DNA of 63,525 nt from Akkermansiaceae bacterium (GCA_025354565.1 JANXMQ010000132.1:1-63525); one strand, 5' to 3'; counted from the first letter of the stretch, positions 28,237 through 37,982 are shown. The notes: generated by a model not told the origin, from the letters alone. Program-made: numbers and translations.

Positions 28237-28270
28237 AAAACGGCGGACCTCAAAAGAGGTCCGCCGTTTT
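28237..28270 (+). terminator. Strong intrinsic terminator after eno
   Basis: A perfect 15-bp stem (28237-28251 with 28256-28270, core CGGCGGACCTC/GAGGTCCGCCG) and AAAA loop ends in a T-run. The A-run on the other side makes it usable for leftward ruvX transcripts as well. A small GGGACA-TTCC-TGTCCC hairpin at 28206-28221 lies just before it. Confidence 0.9.
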
Positions 28271-28352
28271 TATTTATCTAACGGACCGGGAATTCACGGT
28301 CACTTTTCCAGCCTCATGTAGAATTTCCTCACTCTCAGAGCTGGAGGAACGC

Positions 28353-28796
28353 TCACTGGCCACCGAGGCTTTCCATCCAGTTATTAAGAATTTCCACGGC
28401 GGCGGCTTGGTCGATGATCGCTTTTTGCTGTTTGGCTTTTCGTCCAGCTTCACGGAGTTTGGCCGCGGCGCTGGCGGTGGTTAGTGTTTCATCAACGAAG
28501 ACGAGTTGGATGTTAGAAATGCGCTCGCGCAGTAGCCCGGCGAAGGCGCGGACCTTGGCGGCAGAGTTGCCCTCGCTGCCATCCATGCGAACAGGGAGGC
28601 CGACGATGAGGGTGCGGATTTTCCGGATTTCCACCAAGCGGGCGATGCGCTCAATGGCGTCGCCCTTGGTTTGGTCGATGGTCTCGACCGGATGCGCGAG
28701 GATACCGAAGTCATCGGTGGCGGCGACGCCAATGCGAGCCTCACCATGGTCGATGCCAAGGGCGGGGTGAGGGGGGTTGGGGTGGTTCGTGGTCAA
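28353..28796 (-). CDS. ruvX: Putative pre-16S rRNA nuclease / Holliday-junction resolvase-like protein (YqgF)
   Basis: Encodes 147 residues with an RNase H-like fold: ALGIDHGEARIGVAATD, IRTLIVGLPVRMDGSEG, FVDETLTTASAAAKL and KAIIDQAAAVEIL. Start is a TTG at 28796: the frame has a stop 15 bases upstream and no ATG before the conserved LGIDHG, so the rare start is forced. The family processes the 5' end of 16S rRNA. It lies downstream of a low-complexity gap after manC. Confidence 0.9.
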   Translation of the reverse strand: MTTNHPNPPHPALGIDHGEARIGVAATDDFGILAHPVETIDQTKGDAIERIARLVEIRKIRTLIVGLPVRMDGSEGNSAAKVRAFAGLLRERISNIQLVFVDETLTTASAAAKLREAGRKAKQQKAIIDQAAAVEILNNWMESLGGQ

Positions 28797-28904
28797 CTGG
28801 GTGCAACGTTAAAAAGTGCGCCCGACGGCGCGGTTGAGATGACTTGAAAATGAAATTGAGGTTTTTTATGATGGTAGGTGGACCACGGCTTCTGTTTGGG
28901 TTCT

Positions 28905-28977
28905 ATCTTTGAGTGTTGCTGGCAAAGTAAGCTTTCCATCAACTATCAACTCTTAACCATCTACTCTTCAAAGTAGC
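28905..28977. repeat. Low-complexity CAACT/TCTTAACC-type intergenic sequence
   Basis: The gap between manC and ruvX contains a run of related pyrimidine-rich words (atCAACTATCAACTCTTAACCaTCTACTCTTC) with about 7-base spacing. It is one of three different low-complexity gap types in this window. No promoter or hairpin is convincing. The rest of the 171-bp gap shows nothing else. Confidence 0.35.
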
Positions 28978-30050
28978 TCCTTCGGCAAAATGTCGGCGAG
29001 ATTTTTGATGGCATCCGCCTGGTGGCGGTTGGCGATGAGCAGGGCGTCCGGGGTTTGGACGATGATGAGGTCATCCACTCCTAACAGGGCGATGCGGCTG
29101 CCGGGGCGGGCGTTGAAGATGATGTTGTTCTCGGAATCGAGCTCGGTGATCGGCTCGTTAGCGCGGTTCTCATCGCCGTAATTTTCGAGATATTTGGCGA
29201 TGGAAATCCAAGAGCCGACGTCGTCCCAGTCGAAGGTCGCCTCGATGTTGAGGACGCGGTCGGCTTTTTCCATGAGCGCGTAGTCGATGGAAATTGGGGT
29301 GAGTCGAGGGAATTGGGCGGCCACGGTGGCGTGGAGGTCAGGGGAGGCGCAGAGTTCGGAGACGAAATGGGCGAGCTGGGGGACGTGACGGGTGAGTTGG
29401 TGAATCACGGTGGGAATCGACCAAACGAACATACCGGCATTCCAGGTGAAATGGCCTTGGGCGAGAAACTGCTCCGCGAGATCAGGCGCGGGCTTTTCCC
29501 GGAAGCGCTTCACCTCGACGGGCGGGTTTCCACAGATGAGGCCGGGAACCCAGGCGGGGTCGCCGCGCTCGATGTAGCCGTAGGAGGGGCAGGCCCATGT
29601 GGGGCGGATGCCGATGGTGACGAGGCCGTCGGATTTTTCTGCGGTGAGGAGTGCGTCGCACATGACGGAGTGGTAGGCGGCGGTGTCTTGAATGAGCTGG
29701 TCTGAGGGGAGGACCATCATGACGGCGTCTGGATTTCGCGCAGCGACGATGCCGATGCCAAGGGCGACGGCGGGGGCGGTGTCACGTTTGGCGGGCTCGG
29801 CGAAGATGTTCTCGGGGGGGAGCATGGTGGCGATTTCGCGGACGGCATCGACTTGGAGGGCGTTGGTGAGGATGAGGATGTTTTCCGGTGGGACGAGGCC
29901 GTGAAGGCGGGCGATGGTCTGGGTGAGGAGGGTGCCGTTGCCGAAGAGATCGAGGAGTTGCTTGGGACGGGAATTGCGGCTGAGGGGCCAGAAACGGGTG
30001 CCGGAGCCGCCGGCGAGAATGAGGGCGTAGGTATTTTCGAGGGTGGGCAT
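28968..30050 (-). CDS. manC: Mannose-1-phosphate guanylyltransferase
   Basis: Makes GDP-mannose from mannose-1-phosphate and GTP for glycan synthesis. The 360 residues show the nucleotidyltransferase signature LILAGGSGTRFWPLSRNSRP, the PSDQLI motif, TIGIRPTWACPSYGYIE, VKRFREKPA, WNAGMFVW and FDWDDVGSW. It has only the pyrophosphorylase domain and no fused phosphomannose isomerase cupin. Divergent from the small membrane-protein gene at 30153. Confidence 0.93.
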   Translation of the reverse strand: MPTLENTYALILAGGSGTRFWPLSRNSRPKQLLDLFGNGTLLTQTIARLHGLVPPENILILTNALQVDAVREIATMLPPENIFAEPAKRDTAPAVALGIGIVAARNPDAVMMVLPSDQLIQDTAAYHSVMCDALLTAEKSDGLVTIGIRPTWACPSYGYIERGDPAWVPGLICGNPPVEVKRFREKPAPDLAEQFLAQGHFTWNAGMFVWSIPTVIHQLTRHVPQLAHFVSELCASPDLHATVAAQFPRLTPISIDYALMEKADRVLNIEATFDWDDVGSWISIAKYLENYGDENRANEPITELDSENNIIFNARPGSRIALLGVDDLIIVQTPDALLIANRHQADAIKNLADILPKELL

Positions 30051-30152
30051 GGGCGCAGTGTTTCTCAGGGGCGGCGGATGGAAAAGCGGGAATGTGGAAC
30101 ATTTTGTGTTTCAGGAGTTGTCGTTAGTGCGGAAAAGGCATAGAGCTTTGCC

Positions 30153-30476
30153 ATGGCAGACGACTATTCCGAAACAAGTCCGGCGTGGATTGAAACCAGC
30201 GCATTGACCGCGCCAGCGCTATTGGGCGCGGCAGCGGGCTTGTTGTTGGGTGATTTGATGCACCGTAGCGCGCGGCGCGGGGTCGGGATCGGCCTGGGCG
30301 TGCTGGGCATCGCGGCCTTGCTGCCGTTTGCGGTCGATGGCGTGGCGTGGTTGGTGACAGGACCGCGCAGCAAGTTCGGCGTGCGGCGGAAAATCCAGCG
30401 CATCCGGGATGCAGGCATCGTCGCGCCGAAATACGATGACGTGGAGGAAGAACTGCGCGAGCAAGGGCTGCTCTGA
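30153..30476 (+). CDS. Small hypothetical membrane protein
   Basis: Encodes 107 residues. Two hydrophobic helices (about 18-32 and 44-68: LTAPALLGAAAGLLLGDLMH, GIGLGVLGIAALLPFAVDGV) are followed by a charged cytoplasmic tail (RRKIQRIRDAGI, DDVEEELREQ). No family recognised. The gap to divergent manC is 102 bp and should hold both promoters. Converges on the preA-like gene. Confidence 0.65.
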   Translation: MADDYSETSPAWIETSALTAPALLGAAAGLLLGDLMHRSARRGVGIGLGVLGIAALLPFAVDGVAWLVTGPRSKFGVRRKIQRIRDAGIVAPKYDDVEEELREQGLL

Positions 30477-30513
30477 GGTCTGATGATTTTCACTGTTGGA
30501 TAGGCCCCCTCTC

Positions 30514-31638
30514 TCAGCGCGAGAGGGAGTTGGACTGCTTCACGAAATCGTCGCCATTCCACTCGGCATCGCTTTTCACCATGCCGTGCTCCTTGGCGGC
30601 GGCTTCTTGGGCTTTGCGGGCGAGTTGCATTTTTACGAGGTCCGCGTGGGTGGTGAAATAAGGCAGGCTCAGACCTTTAAAATCGCTGATGGTGTCGAAG
30701 CCCTTGCCCTCCATAAATCCTAACAGCCCCGCGCAAAGCTCCTTGGCCATGCCATAGCCGAATTTCATGACGCCGGTGCAGACCTGCACGGTATCGCTGC
30801 CTAGCAGAATGAATTGCGCGGCATCGGCCCCGGTTTCGATACCGCCGAGTCCTGATAGAGTGCGACCGGGGAAATCTTGTTGGATGAGCTGGGCGATCTC
30901 CATGACCATCCGCAGGGCGATGGGTTTCACCGCCTTCGATGAGTAGCCGCCGGGGGTGGTGTAGCCTTCCACCGTGGGTTCCGGGCGGAGGGTTTCGAGG
31001 TTCACGCCCATGACACTGCGGATGGTGTTGATGGCGCTGATGCCGTGGCAACCGGCGCGCAGGGCGGCGGTGCTGGGTTCCTCGATGTGGGTGACGTTGG
31101 GCGTCATTTTCGCCCAAACGGGGATTTTTGAAACGCCCATCACCCAGCCGCAGACTTCCTCGAGGATGGCCGGATCTTGGCCCATGGCGGCTCCCATTTT
31201 GCGCTCGGGCAGGCCGTGGGGGCAGGAGAAATTCAGCTCGAAGGCATCGACGCCCGCATCCTGGCAACGCTCGATGATTTCGCACCAAGCGTCCTTGTGG
31301 TATTCCTCCATGACCGAGGCGATGAGGATGCCATCGGGGCATTCATCCTTGGCTTCCTTGAACTCGTCGAGCCAGATTTCAAATTTCCGGTCGCTGATGA
31401 GTTCGATGTTTTCCCAGCCGATCACTTCCTTGCCATCGCCCGCCAGCAGTTTCGCGTAGCGCGGGCTGACGTTGACCACCTTGGAGCTGTCGAGACTGAC
31501 CGTCTTAGCGATCACGCCGCCCCAGCCCTCCTTGAACGCGCGCTTGATGACCTTCACATTGGTGCCGGGTGGGCCCGAGCCGATCACGAAAGGGTTTTTG
31601 AACTTCAGACCATCGACGGTGCTTGCAAGGGTGGACAT
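30514..31638 (-). CDS. preA: PreA-like dihydropyrimidine dehydrogenase (dihydroorotate dehydrogenase fold), no Fe-S domain
   Basis: Encodes 374 residues with the FMN-binding TIM barrel of PreA: FVIGSGPPGTNVKVIKRAF, FELNFSCPHGLPERKMGAAM, WAKMTPNVTHIEEPS, GISAINTIRSVMGVNLE, LSGLGGIETGADAAQFILLG and QVCTGVMKFGYGM. The family reduces uracil and thymine, normally as PreA with PreT. E. coli PreA ends with a 4Fe-4S ferredoxin-like domain; no C-x2-C-x2-C cluster is present here and no preT-like gene is nearby. The electron donor is therefore unclear. Confidence 0.85.
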   Translation of the reverse strand: MSTLASTVDGLKFKNPFVIGSGPPGTNVKVIKRAFKEGWGGVIAKTVSLDSSKVVNVSPRYAKLLAGDGKEVIGWENIELISDRKFEIWLDEFKEAKDECPDGILIASVMEEYHKDAWCEIIERCQDAGVDAFELNFSCPHGLPERKMGAAMGQDPAILEEVCGWVMGVSKIPVWAKMTPNVTHIEEPSTAALRAGCHGISAINTIRSVMGVNLETLRPEPTVEGYTTPGGYSSKAVKPIALRMVMEIAQLIQQDFPGRTLSGLGGIETGADAAQFILLGSDTVQVCTGVMKFGYGMAKELCAGLLGFMEGKGFDTISDFKGLSLPYFTTHADLVKMQLARKAQEAAAKEHGMVKSDAEWNGDDFVKQSNSLSR

Positions 31639-31781
31639 GGTTTTTAGGAGGTGGATTCGGGAAAACTATCTCAGCGCGATTCATGCCGAAAGCATAAAAC
31701 TATGCGAAGTCACCGGGCGGATCAGGCGGGCGAAAATCTTTCTTCTAAGAAAGCGGCATTTCAGGTGTCATAGAGACTGAC

Positions 31782-34700
31782 ATGAAAGCCCTGACATGGA
31801 TTTGTTTCGTTATCGCAACCGCGCACCTCAATCTGATGGGCCAAGACTTGGCAACTCTCCGCAAGGATCGCGATAAGCTCGTTGAGCGTGGGCTGTGGCG
31901 GGATGCGTTGAACTATTATTCAGAAAAACTGCTGCCGGTCGCGGACTCGGATTCCGGCAGGGATCTCCAATCTGCGATTCAAGCCATGCAGCGACTCAGT
32001 GCCTGGGGCGAGTTCGACGGGCTCGTCGAGCGTGCGGTTTCCTTACAATCGGAGAATGCGGCGCTGTTGACTTCCGCGGCGGTGGCCTACCAGCAGCAGG
32101 TTCCGCATTCGGGCCAGATGATCGCGGGGGATTTCCAACGGGATGGGACACGCTACTTTGGTGGCCGGTCGATGGGGCCGGGCACAACACCTGAAGCGTC
32201 CGCAGAATCCTCGGTGGATACTTCCTACCGCGACCACATCCGCTCGCTCCAGCTTCTCCGACTGGCGATCCCGCAGGCGAAGGACGATGACGAACGCTCC
32301 TATGTCTGGTCCAGACTCGCCGGAGTCCTGCACGCCGGCGAGGCATGGAAACTCCAAACTCTAACACCCATCGCAACGCTTCCCGAGTGGGGCGAACCCG
32401 GACCCGAAGGCGGCACGGAGGGTGCGCCATGGGCGAAGGACGGCCCGGTGTTATATGGAGTTCCGGCGTCGTGGGAGGCCGCGAAAAACGATGGCGAGCG
32501 CTGGCGATTCGCGTGCGCCGAGGAAGTTCGGCTCAAGCCTGCCAATGCGCTGAAAGTCACCCTAGCACTCGCCCGATTTTCCCATTCTCAGTTCGGCACC
32601 GAGAGCCTTTCATCCTACGGCTGGTGGCGGCAGCAGGACCCGGACAGTGCCAAGGGCGTCCTCGAAATGGACACGCTCGCCGAGGACGAATGCCTTGCGA
32701 AAACCTCCGATGGTGTGCGCCGCTTCAAGCTCCCTGCCGCCCATCATTTCATCGCACTCTATCGCTCGATTCTGGACGAGAGTTCGGAGGCGGGTGATGA
32801 ACTCACCTCGATTTTCCTCAACCGCCGCCAGTATGACAAGGCCCGTGAGGTGCTGGAGCAGACCATCGCCAAACACGGCCCCGGAATCAATGACTCGCGG
32901 AAAAAACGGCTGCAACAAATCATCGGCAACTGGGGCCGGTTTGAGCCTGCGGAAACCGTCGCGGCAGGCACCCGTCCGAAGCTGCCGCTGGTGTTCCGCA
33001 ATGCCACTAACATCAAACTGACTGCCGCGCCCGTGGCCATGGATGCCGTGCTCCGCGACACGCAGGATTATGTGAAAAGCAATCCCGCCGAACTCGATTG
33101 GGACCGCATCAATCCGTCTAACATCGCCCGCCGTTTGATCAAAAAAGACGGCTCGAAATACCTCGGCAAGCCCGCGGCTAACTGGGAGACACGGCTCACT
33201 CCCGGCGAAAAACATCGTGACACCCGCACCGACCTCGAAGTTCCGCTCAATCAGGCCGGCGCGTGGTGGATCAGCGGGGAAATCGAGGGCGGAAATTCAT
33301 TCAATACGCTGGTCTGGATCGTGGATTCGGTGCTGGTGCAAAACGATGTGGCCGGCAAAAAACAATGGTGGGTCGCGGATGCCGCCACGGGCGCGCCTGT
33401 GGTGGGCGCGGACATCGAGTTTTTTGGTTATCGCCAGATCGATCTCGAACGCAAAAACGCGCAGGGACGCCGGATGGAAGTCCGCATCAAGGACTTCAAC
33501 CGCAGCACCGACGAGGACGGAAAAACGCTGCTGAAGACCGGCGACTGGGACGAGCATTACGAGTGGCTTGCCATCGCCCGCAAGGCGGACAAGACGCCCG
33601 CGTTTTTCGGCTTCGAGCCGTACAATGTGCAGGAATCGCAGTGGGAAAATGGCAATCGCGACGTTACTTACGGCATCTCGGATCGCCCGCTTTACAAACC
33701 CGGCGACACCGCGCACCTGAAATTTTATCTACGCGACGTCGGCTATTTCGAGCCGAACGAAGCCAAGTGGGCCAACAAGTCCGGCACGCTGACAGTTTCT
33801 AACGGACGCGGCGAAGAGGTGATGAAATTGAAAAAACTCAAGACCTCCGAGCTCGGTGCCGTGGAGACGGAAATCACCATTCCCAAGGACGCGGTGCTCG
33901 GCGAGTGGGGCGCGACCTATCAGATCGGCGATCAGATTTCCGCTAATGTCACCCTGCGCGTGGAGGAATACCGCAAGCCCGAATACGAGGTAAAAGTCGA
34001 TGCGCCTGCCGAGCCGGTGAAACTCGGCGACAAGTTCACGGCGACGGTTAGAGCGACCTATTTCCACGGTGCTCCAGTTAGAAATGCCAACGTCGAGATC
34101 ATCGTCAAGCGCGGCTCGATGGGCGAGCGCTGGTTCCCGCTTTGGCGCTGGGATTGGCTCTATGGCCCCGGCGCCTGGTGGAATGGTAGCGAGGCGTCGT
34201 GGCATCCCGGTTGGGCGCAATGGGGCTGCATCCCGCCGCATCCGGCGTGGTGGCAGGGGGAGCGTTGGACGCCGGATGAGCTGGTGCTCAAGCGCAATGT
34301 GCCCATCGGCCCGGACGGCACCGCGAAGATCGAAATCGACACCGCGCCTGCGAAGCAAGTCCAGGGCGACATGGATGCGAAATACACCATCGAGGCCCGC
34401 GTGGTGGACGCCTCGCGCCGCGAAGAGCGTGGCACTGGCACCGTGATCGCGGCCCGCAGGCCGTTTGAAATCGTGGTGTGGACGGACCGGGGTTACGCAC
34501 GGGCCGGGGATCAAATCGAAGCCACTGTTTCCGCCGCCACGCTGGTTGGGAAACCGGTCGATGGCGCGAAGGGCACGCTGGTGATTTACAAACTAACCGT
34601 CGGTGGCGATGGCCGGGTCGTGGAAACGGAAGTCCAGTCGTTTCCTGTCGCCACGGATGCCCAGGGCGAGATCCACCAGCGTTTCGCTGCGCCCGCCACC

Positions 34701-37700
34701 GGCCAATATCGCCTCGCTGCGAACCTGACCTTGAACGGAGCCGCGGTGGCGGGTGCGACGATTCTCAACGTCCAAGGCCCGGGCCGCAGCGAGCCTGCGG
34801 ATTGGAAATTCGGCCCGCTCGAACTCGTCGCCGATAAGCCCGCCCACGCGCCCGGCGAGACGCTGAAACTCCGCGTCAATAGCGACCACGCGAACGCAAA
34901 TGTCTGGCTGTTTCTCCACATCGCTGGCGCTTCCGGCCGCGAGGCCCGCCGCATCCAACTCAATGGCAAGAGCCTGGAAGTGGAAGTCCCGCTCGATCTG
35001 CGAGATATGCCTAACATGTTTATTGAGGGCGTCACCGTCCATGACGCGAAGGTGCATTCCGCCATCCGGCAGATTTTACTTCCACCTGTTAGCAAGCTCA
35101 TCGAGGTCACGCTGGAACCCGCCAAACCACGGGTAAAACCGCGTGAAACCTCCGCCCTGCGCGTGACCCTGCGGGATGCGGATGGTAAGCCCGTCACGGG
35201 GATTGCAGTTCTAACGGTATATGACAAATCCCTCGAAGCGATCACCGGCGGCTCGAATGTCGGCCCGATCCATGAGAATTTCTGGAACTGGAAAAACAAC
35301 TACTATCCGCGCGAGCAGTCGGACTCACTTCCGAGCTCACCGGGAAATCTAACGCGGCCAAAAATGCCCGTGATGCAAGGGCTGGGAGGTTTTTCGGAAA
35401 CCCGCCGCTTCAACTATCTAAGCGCGGGTAAGGGCAGGGGTTTCGGCGTCGGTTTTGGATATGGCGGTAGCCTGAAAGGCAGGATGATGGAAACTGATAG
35501 TGGGATTGACGAGGCGATGCCAATGTCAGCCGCAGCCCCGGCCCCGATGGAAAAGAGCAGCATGACCAACAGCCTTCGTAATGGAGATCAGGCGATCAGC
35601 CGCAACAGCATTGATGCGATTCTCAACAATCCGAACCGTGGCCAAAATCCCATCCTCGTCCGCAAGGATTTCGCCGATCTCTTGAAATGGTCCGGCGCGA
35701 TCCAAACCGATGCCGAGGGCCACGCTGAAATCCCCTTGGAATTTCCCGACAATCTCACCACTTGGAAGGCCCGCGTTTGGGTGTTAGGCAAAGGCACGCA
35801 GGTCGGCGAGGGCAACGCGGAAATTATCACTTCCAAGGAATTGTTAGTGAGGCTCCAGGCTCCGCGTTTTCTGGTAGAGCGCGATGAATCGGTCTTCAGC
35901 GCGGTCGTGCAGAACGATCATGATGCGCCCAAGACGGTGAAAATTTCCCTCGAACTCGACGGCGACAAACTCGAAGCCATCGACGCCGCTCCGCAGACGG
36001 TGGAGATCGCCGCTCGCTCGGAAGCCCGCGTTGGTTGGCGGGTCAAGGCTCTTCATGAAGGCGAGGCAACGCTCCGCATGAGGGCGGATTGCGGTGACGA
36101 TGGCGATGCCGTCGAGCGCAAGCTGCCGATCCGCGTCCATGGCATGTCGCGCCAGGACGCGTGGAGCCGCACCGTCGAACCGGGCGCGGATGCCGCGAAG
36201 ATTCTGATGGAAGTCCCCGCCCAACGTCGGCCCGACCAATCGAAACTAACCGTCCGATTTTCCCCGACCATCGCCGGTGCCGTCGTCGATGCGATTCCCT
36301 ATCTGGCGAGCTATCCCTATGGCTGCACCGAGCAGACGCTCAACCGTTTCGTCCCCGCCGTGATCGCGCAACGGATGTTGAAAAATCTCAAGATCAACCT
36401 CGCCGAGGTGAAGGCCAAACGCGCCAACCTCAACCCGCAGGAACTCGGCGACGCCGGGGAGCGCGCGGCGCAGTGGAAACAGTGGCAGCGGAACCCCGTG
36501 TTCGACGAGGTGGAAATGGACAAGATGGTCGCGAAGGGAATCGAGAAACTCACGGCCATGCAAAACTCTGACGGCGGCTGGGGCTGGTTTTCTGGCTATG
36601 GTGAATACTCCTACCCTCACACCACGGCGGTCGTCGTCCATGGTCTGTTAGTTGCGAAGGCGAACGGCGCGACAATTCCTGATAGAATGTTGAACTCCGG
36701 TATCGAGTGGCTGATGTCTCACGAACACAAGCAAACAGCCGCCCTTCAACTCCACGTCGAACGCGAGGCATTGCGCAAGGAGGGTAAAAAAATCAAGGAT
36801 TCCAATCGTTATGAGAAATCGGACTGCGATGCGCTGGATGCCTTTGTCCGTCTTGTCCTCGGTGAAGCGAAACGCGATTCCGAGCCGATGCTGGCCTTCC
36901 TTTATCGCGACCGCCTTGAGCTGCCGGTTTATGCGAAGTGCCTGTTAGGACTTGAGGAACACCGCAAGGGCGACGAGGCCCGCCGCGATGAGGTCATGAA
37001 AATGATCGCCCAATTTCTCAAGCGCGACGCTGAAAATCAGACCGTCTATCTCGATCTTCAGGCAAACAATTACTGGTGGAACTGGTATGGCGGCGAGGTC
37101 GAGGCCCACGCCTGGTATCTCAAGCTGTTAGCTGCGGTGAAGCCGCACGACCCGGACACCCGTGGACTGGTCAAATACTTGGTGAACAATCGCAAGCACG
37201 CGACATACTGGGAATCCACCCGCGACACCGCCTTCGCCATCGAGGCCATCGCTGACTATTTCAAGGCCAGCGGCGAGGACGCGCCGGAGATGGAGGTCGA
37301 GGTGCTGCTAGACGGGAAATCCCAGCGCAAGGTTTCCATCAGTCGGGAAAATTTATTCACCTTCGATGGCACTATTACTCTAACAGGCGAAACTGTCACC
37401 ACCGGCAAACACGAGGTAGAACTCCACCGGACTGGCAAGGGCACGCTGTATGCAAATGCCTATCTGGAGGTCTTCACGCTGGAGGAAAAGCTCCGCGCCG
37501 CTGGGCTGGAAGTGAAGGTAAGTCGCCATATTTCCAAACTCATCGCCTTGGAAAAAGAAACCGAAGTCCCCGACGCCACCGGTCTAATCGTGAAACAGCA
37601 AGTCGAGCGATTCCGTCGCGAACCACTAACCGATGGTGCCAAACTAGCCTCGGGCGATCGCATCGAGGTGGAGCTGGTCCTTGAAAGTAAGAACGACTAC

Positions 37701-37982
37701 GAATACCTGTTATTTTCCGATGTTAAGGCGGCGGGCTTTGAGGCCCTGGATGCCCTCAGCGGTTACGTCGGAGGCGGTGCAATGAGCGCCTACATGGAGC
37801 CGCGCGACCAGACTATGGATTTTTTCATTCGGGCACTTCCGCGCGGGACGAACACCCTGCGCTATCAGCTCCGGGCCGAGGCACCCGGCATTTACAAAGC
37901 TCTCCCCGCCACGGCGGAAGCGATGTATGCCCCGGAACTGCGGGCGAATTCCGAGGACATTCGCTTGAACATAGCAGACTGA
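31782..37982 (+). CDS. Exported alpha-2-macroglobulin-family protein with thioester motif
   Basis: Encodes 2066 residues, signal peptide about 1-20, no lipobox. An extra helical N-terminal region of about 550 residues precedes the MG domains (YGISDRPLYKPGDTAHLKFY, VRVEEYRKPEYEVKV-like text). The thioester motif is GCTEQ with Cys1515 and Gln1518, followed by the alpha-helical complement-like domain (NSDGGWGWFSGYGEYSYPHT) and C-terminal receptor-like beta domains. These bacterial proteins trap proteases in the periplasm. Oddities: a Trp-rich segment near residues 785-830 (12 Trp in about 49 residues) and a Gly-rich stretch near 1215 (GKGRGFGVGFGYGG). No pbpC gene is adjacent, unlike in many bacteria. 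Confidence 0.92.
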   Translation: MKALTWICFVIATAHLNLMGQDLATLRKDRDKLVERGLWRDALNYYSEKLLPVADSDSGRDLQSAIQAMQRLSAWGEFDGLVERAVSLQSENAALLTSAAVAYQQQVPHSGQMIAGDFQRDGTRYFGGRSMGPGTTPEASAESSVDTSYRDHIRSLQLLRLAIPQAKDDDERSYVWSRLAGVLHAGEAWKLQTLTPIATLPEWGEPGPEGGTEGAPWAKDGPVLYGVPASWEAAKNDGERWRFACAEEVRLKPANALKVTLALARFSHSQFGTESLSSYGWWRQQDPDSAKGVLEMDTLAEDECLAKTSDGVRRFKLPAAHHFIALYRSILDESSEAGDELTSIFLNRRQYDKAREVLEQTIAKHGPGINDSRKKRLQQIIGNWGRFEPAETVAAGTRPKLPLVFRNATNIKLTAAPVAMDAVLRDTQDYVKSNPAELDWDRINPSNIARRLIKKDGSKYLGKPAANWETRLTPGEKHRDTRTDLEVPLNQAGAWWISGEIEGGNSFNTLVWIVDSVLVQNDVAGKKQWWVADAATGAPVVGADIEFFGYRQIDLERKNAQGRRMEVRIKDFNRSTDEDGKTLLKTGDWDEHYEWLAIARKADKTPAFFGFEPYNVQESQWENGNRDVTYGISDRPLYKPGDTAHLKFYLRDVGYFEPNEAKWANKSGTLTVSNGRGEEVMKLKKLKTSELGAVETEITIPKDAVLGEWGATYQIGDQISANVTLRVEEYRKPEYEVKVDAPAEPVKLGDKFTATVRATYFHGAPVRNANVEIIVKRGSMGERWFPLWRWDWLYGPGAWWNGSEASWHPGWAQWGCIPPHPAWWQGERWTPDELVLKRNVPIGPDGTAKIEIDTAPAKQVQGDMDAKYTIEARVVDASRREERGTGTVIAARRPFEIVVWTDRGYARAGDQIEATVSAATLVGKPVDGAKGTLVIYKLTVGGDGRVVETEVQSFPVATDAQGEIHQRFAAPATGQYRLAANLTLNGAAVAGATILNVQGPGRSEPADWKFGPLELVADKPAHAPGETLKLRVNSDHANANVWLFLHIAGASGREARRIQLNGKSLEVEVPLDLRDMPNMFIEGVTVHDAKVHSAIRQILLPPVSKLIEVTLEPAKPRVKPRETSALRVTLRDADGKPVTGIAVLTVYDKSLEAITGGSNVGPIHENFWNWKNNYYPREQSDSLPSSPGNLTRPKMPVMQGLGGFSETRRFNYLSAGKGRGFGVGFGYGGSLKGRMMETDSGIDEAMPMSAAAPAPMEKSSMTNSLRNGDQAISRNSIDAILNNPNRGQNPILVRKDFADLLKWSGAIQTDAEGHAEIPLEFPDNLTTWKARVWVLGKGTQVGEGNAEIITSKELLVRLQAPRFLVERDESVFSAVVQNDHDAPKTVKISLELDGDKLEAIDAAPQTVEIAARSEARVGWRVKALHEGEATLRMRADCGDDGDAVERKLPIRVHGMSRQDAWSRTVEPGADAAKILMEVPAQRRPDQSKLTVRFSPTIAGAVVDAIPYLASYPYGCTEQTLNRFVPAVIAQRMLKNLKINLAEVKAKRANLNPQELGDAGERAAQWKQWQRNPVFDEVEMDKMVAKGIEKLTAMQNSDGGWGWFSGYGEYSYPHTTAVVVHGLLVAKANGATIPDRMLNSGIEWLMSHEHKQTAALQLHVEREALRKEGKKIKDSNRYEKSDCDALDAFVRLVLGEAKRDSEPMLAFLYRDRLELPVYAKCLLGLEEHRKGDEARRDEVMKMIAQFLKRDAENQTVYLDLQANNYWWNWYGGEVEAHAWYLKLLAAVKPHDPDTRGLVKYLVNNRKHATYWESTRDTAFAIEAIADYFKASGEDAPEMEVEVLLDGKSQRKVSISRENLFTFDGTITLTGETVTTGKHEVELHRTGKGTLYANAYLEVFTLEEKLRAAGLEVKVSRHISKLIALEKETEVPDATGLIVKQQVERFRREPLTDGAKLASGDRIEVELVLESKNDYEYLLFSDVKAAGFEALDALSGYVGGGAMSAYMEPRDQTMDFFIRALPRGTNTLRYQLRAEAPGIYKALPATAEAMYAPELRANSEDIRLNIAD

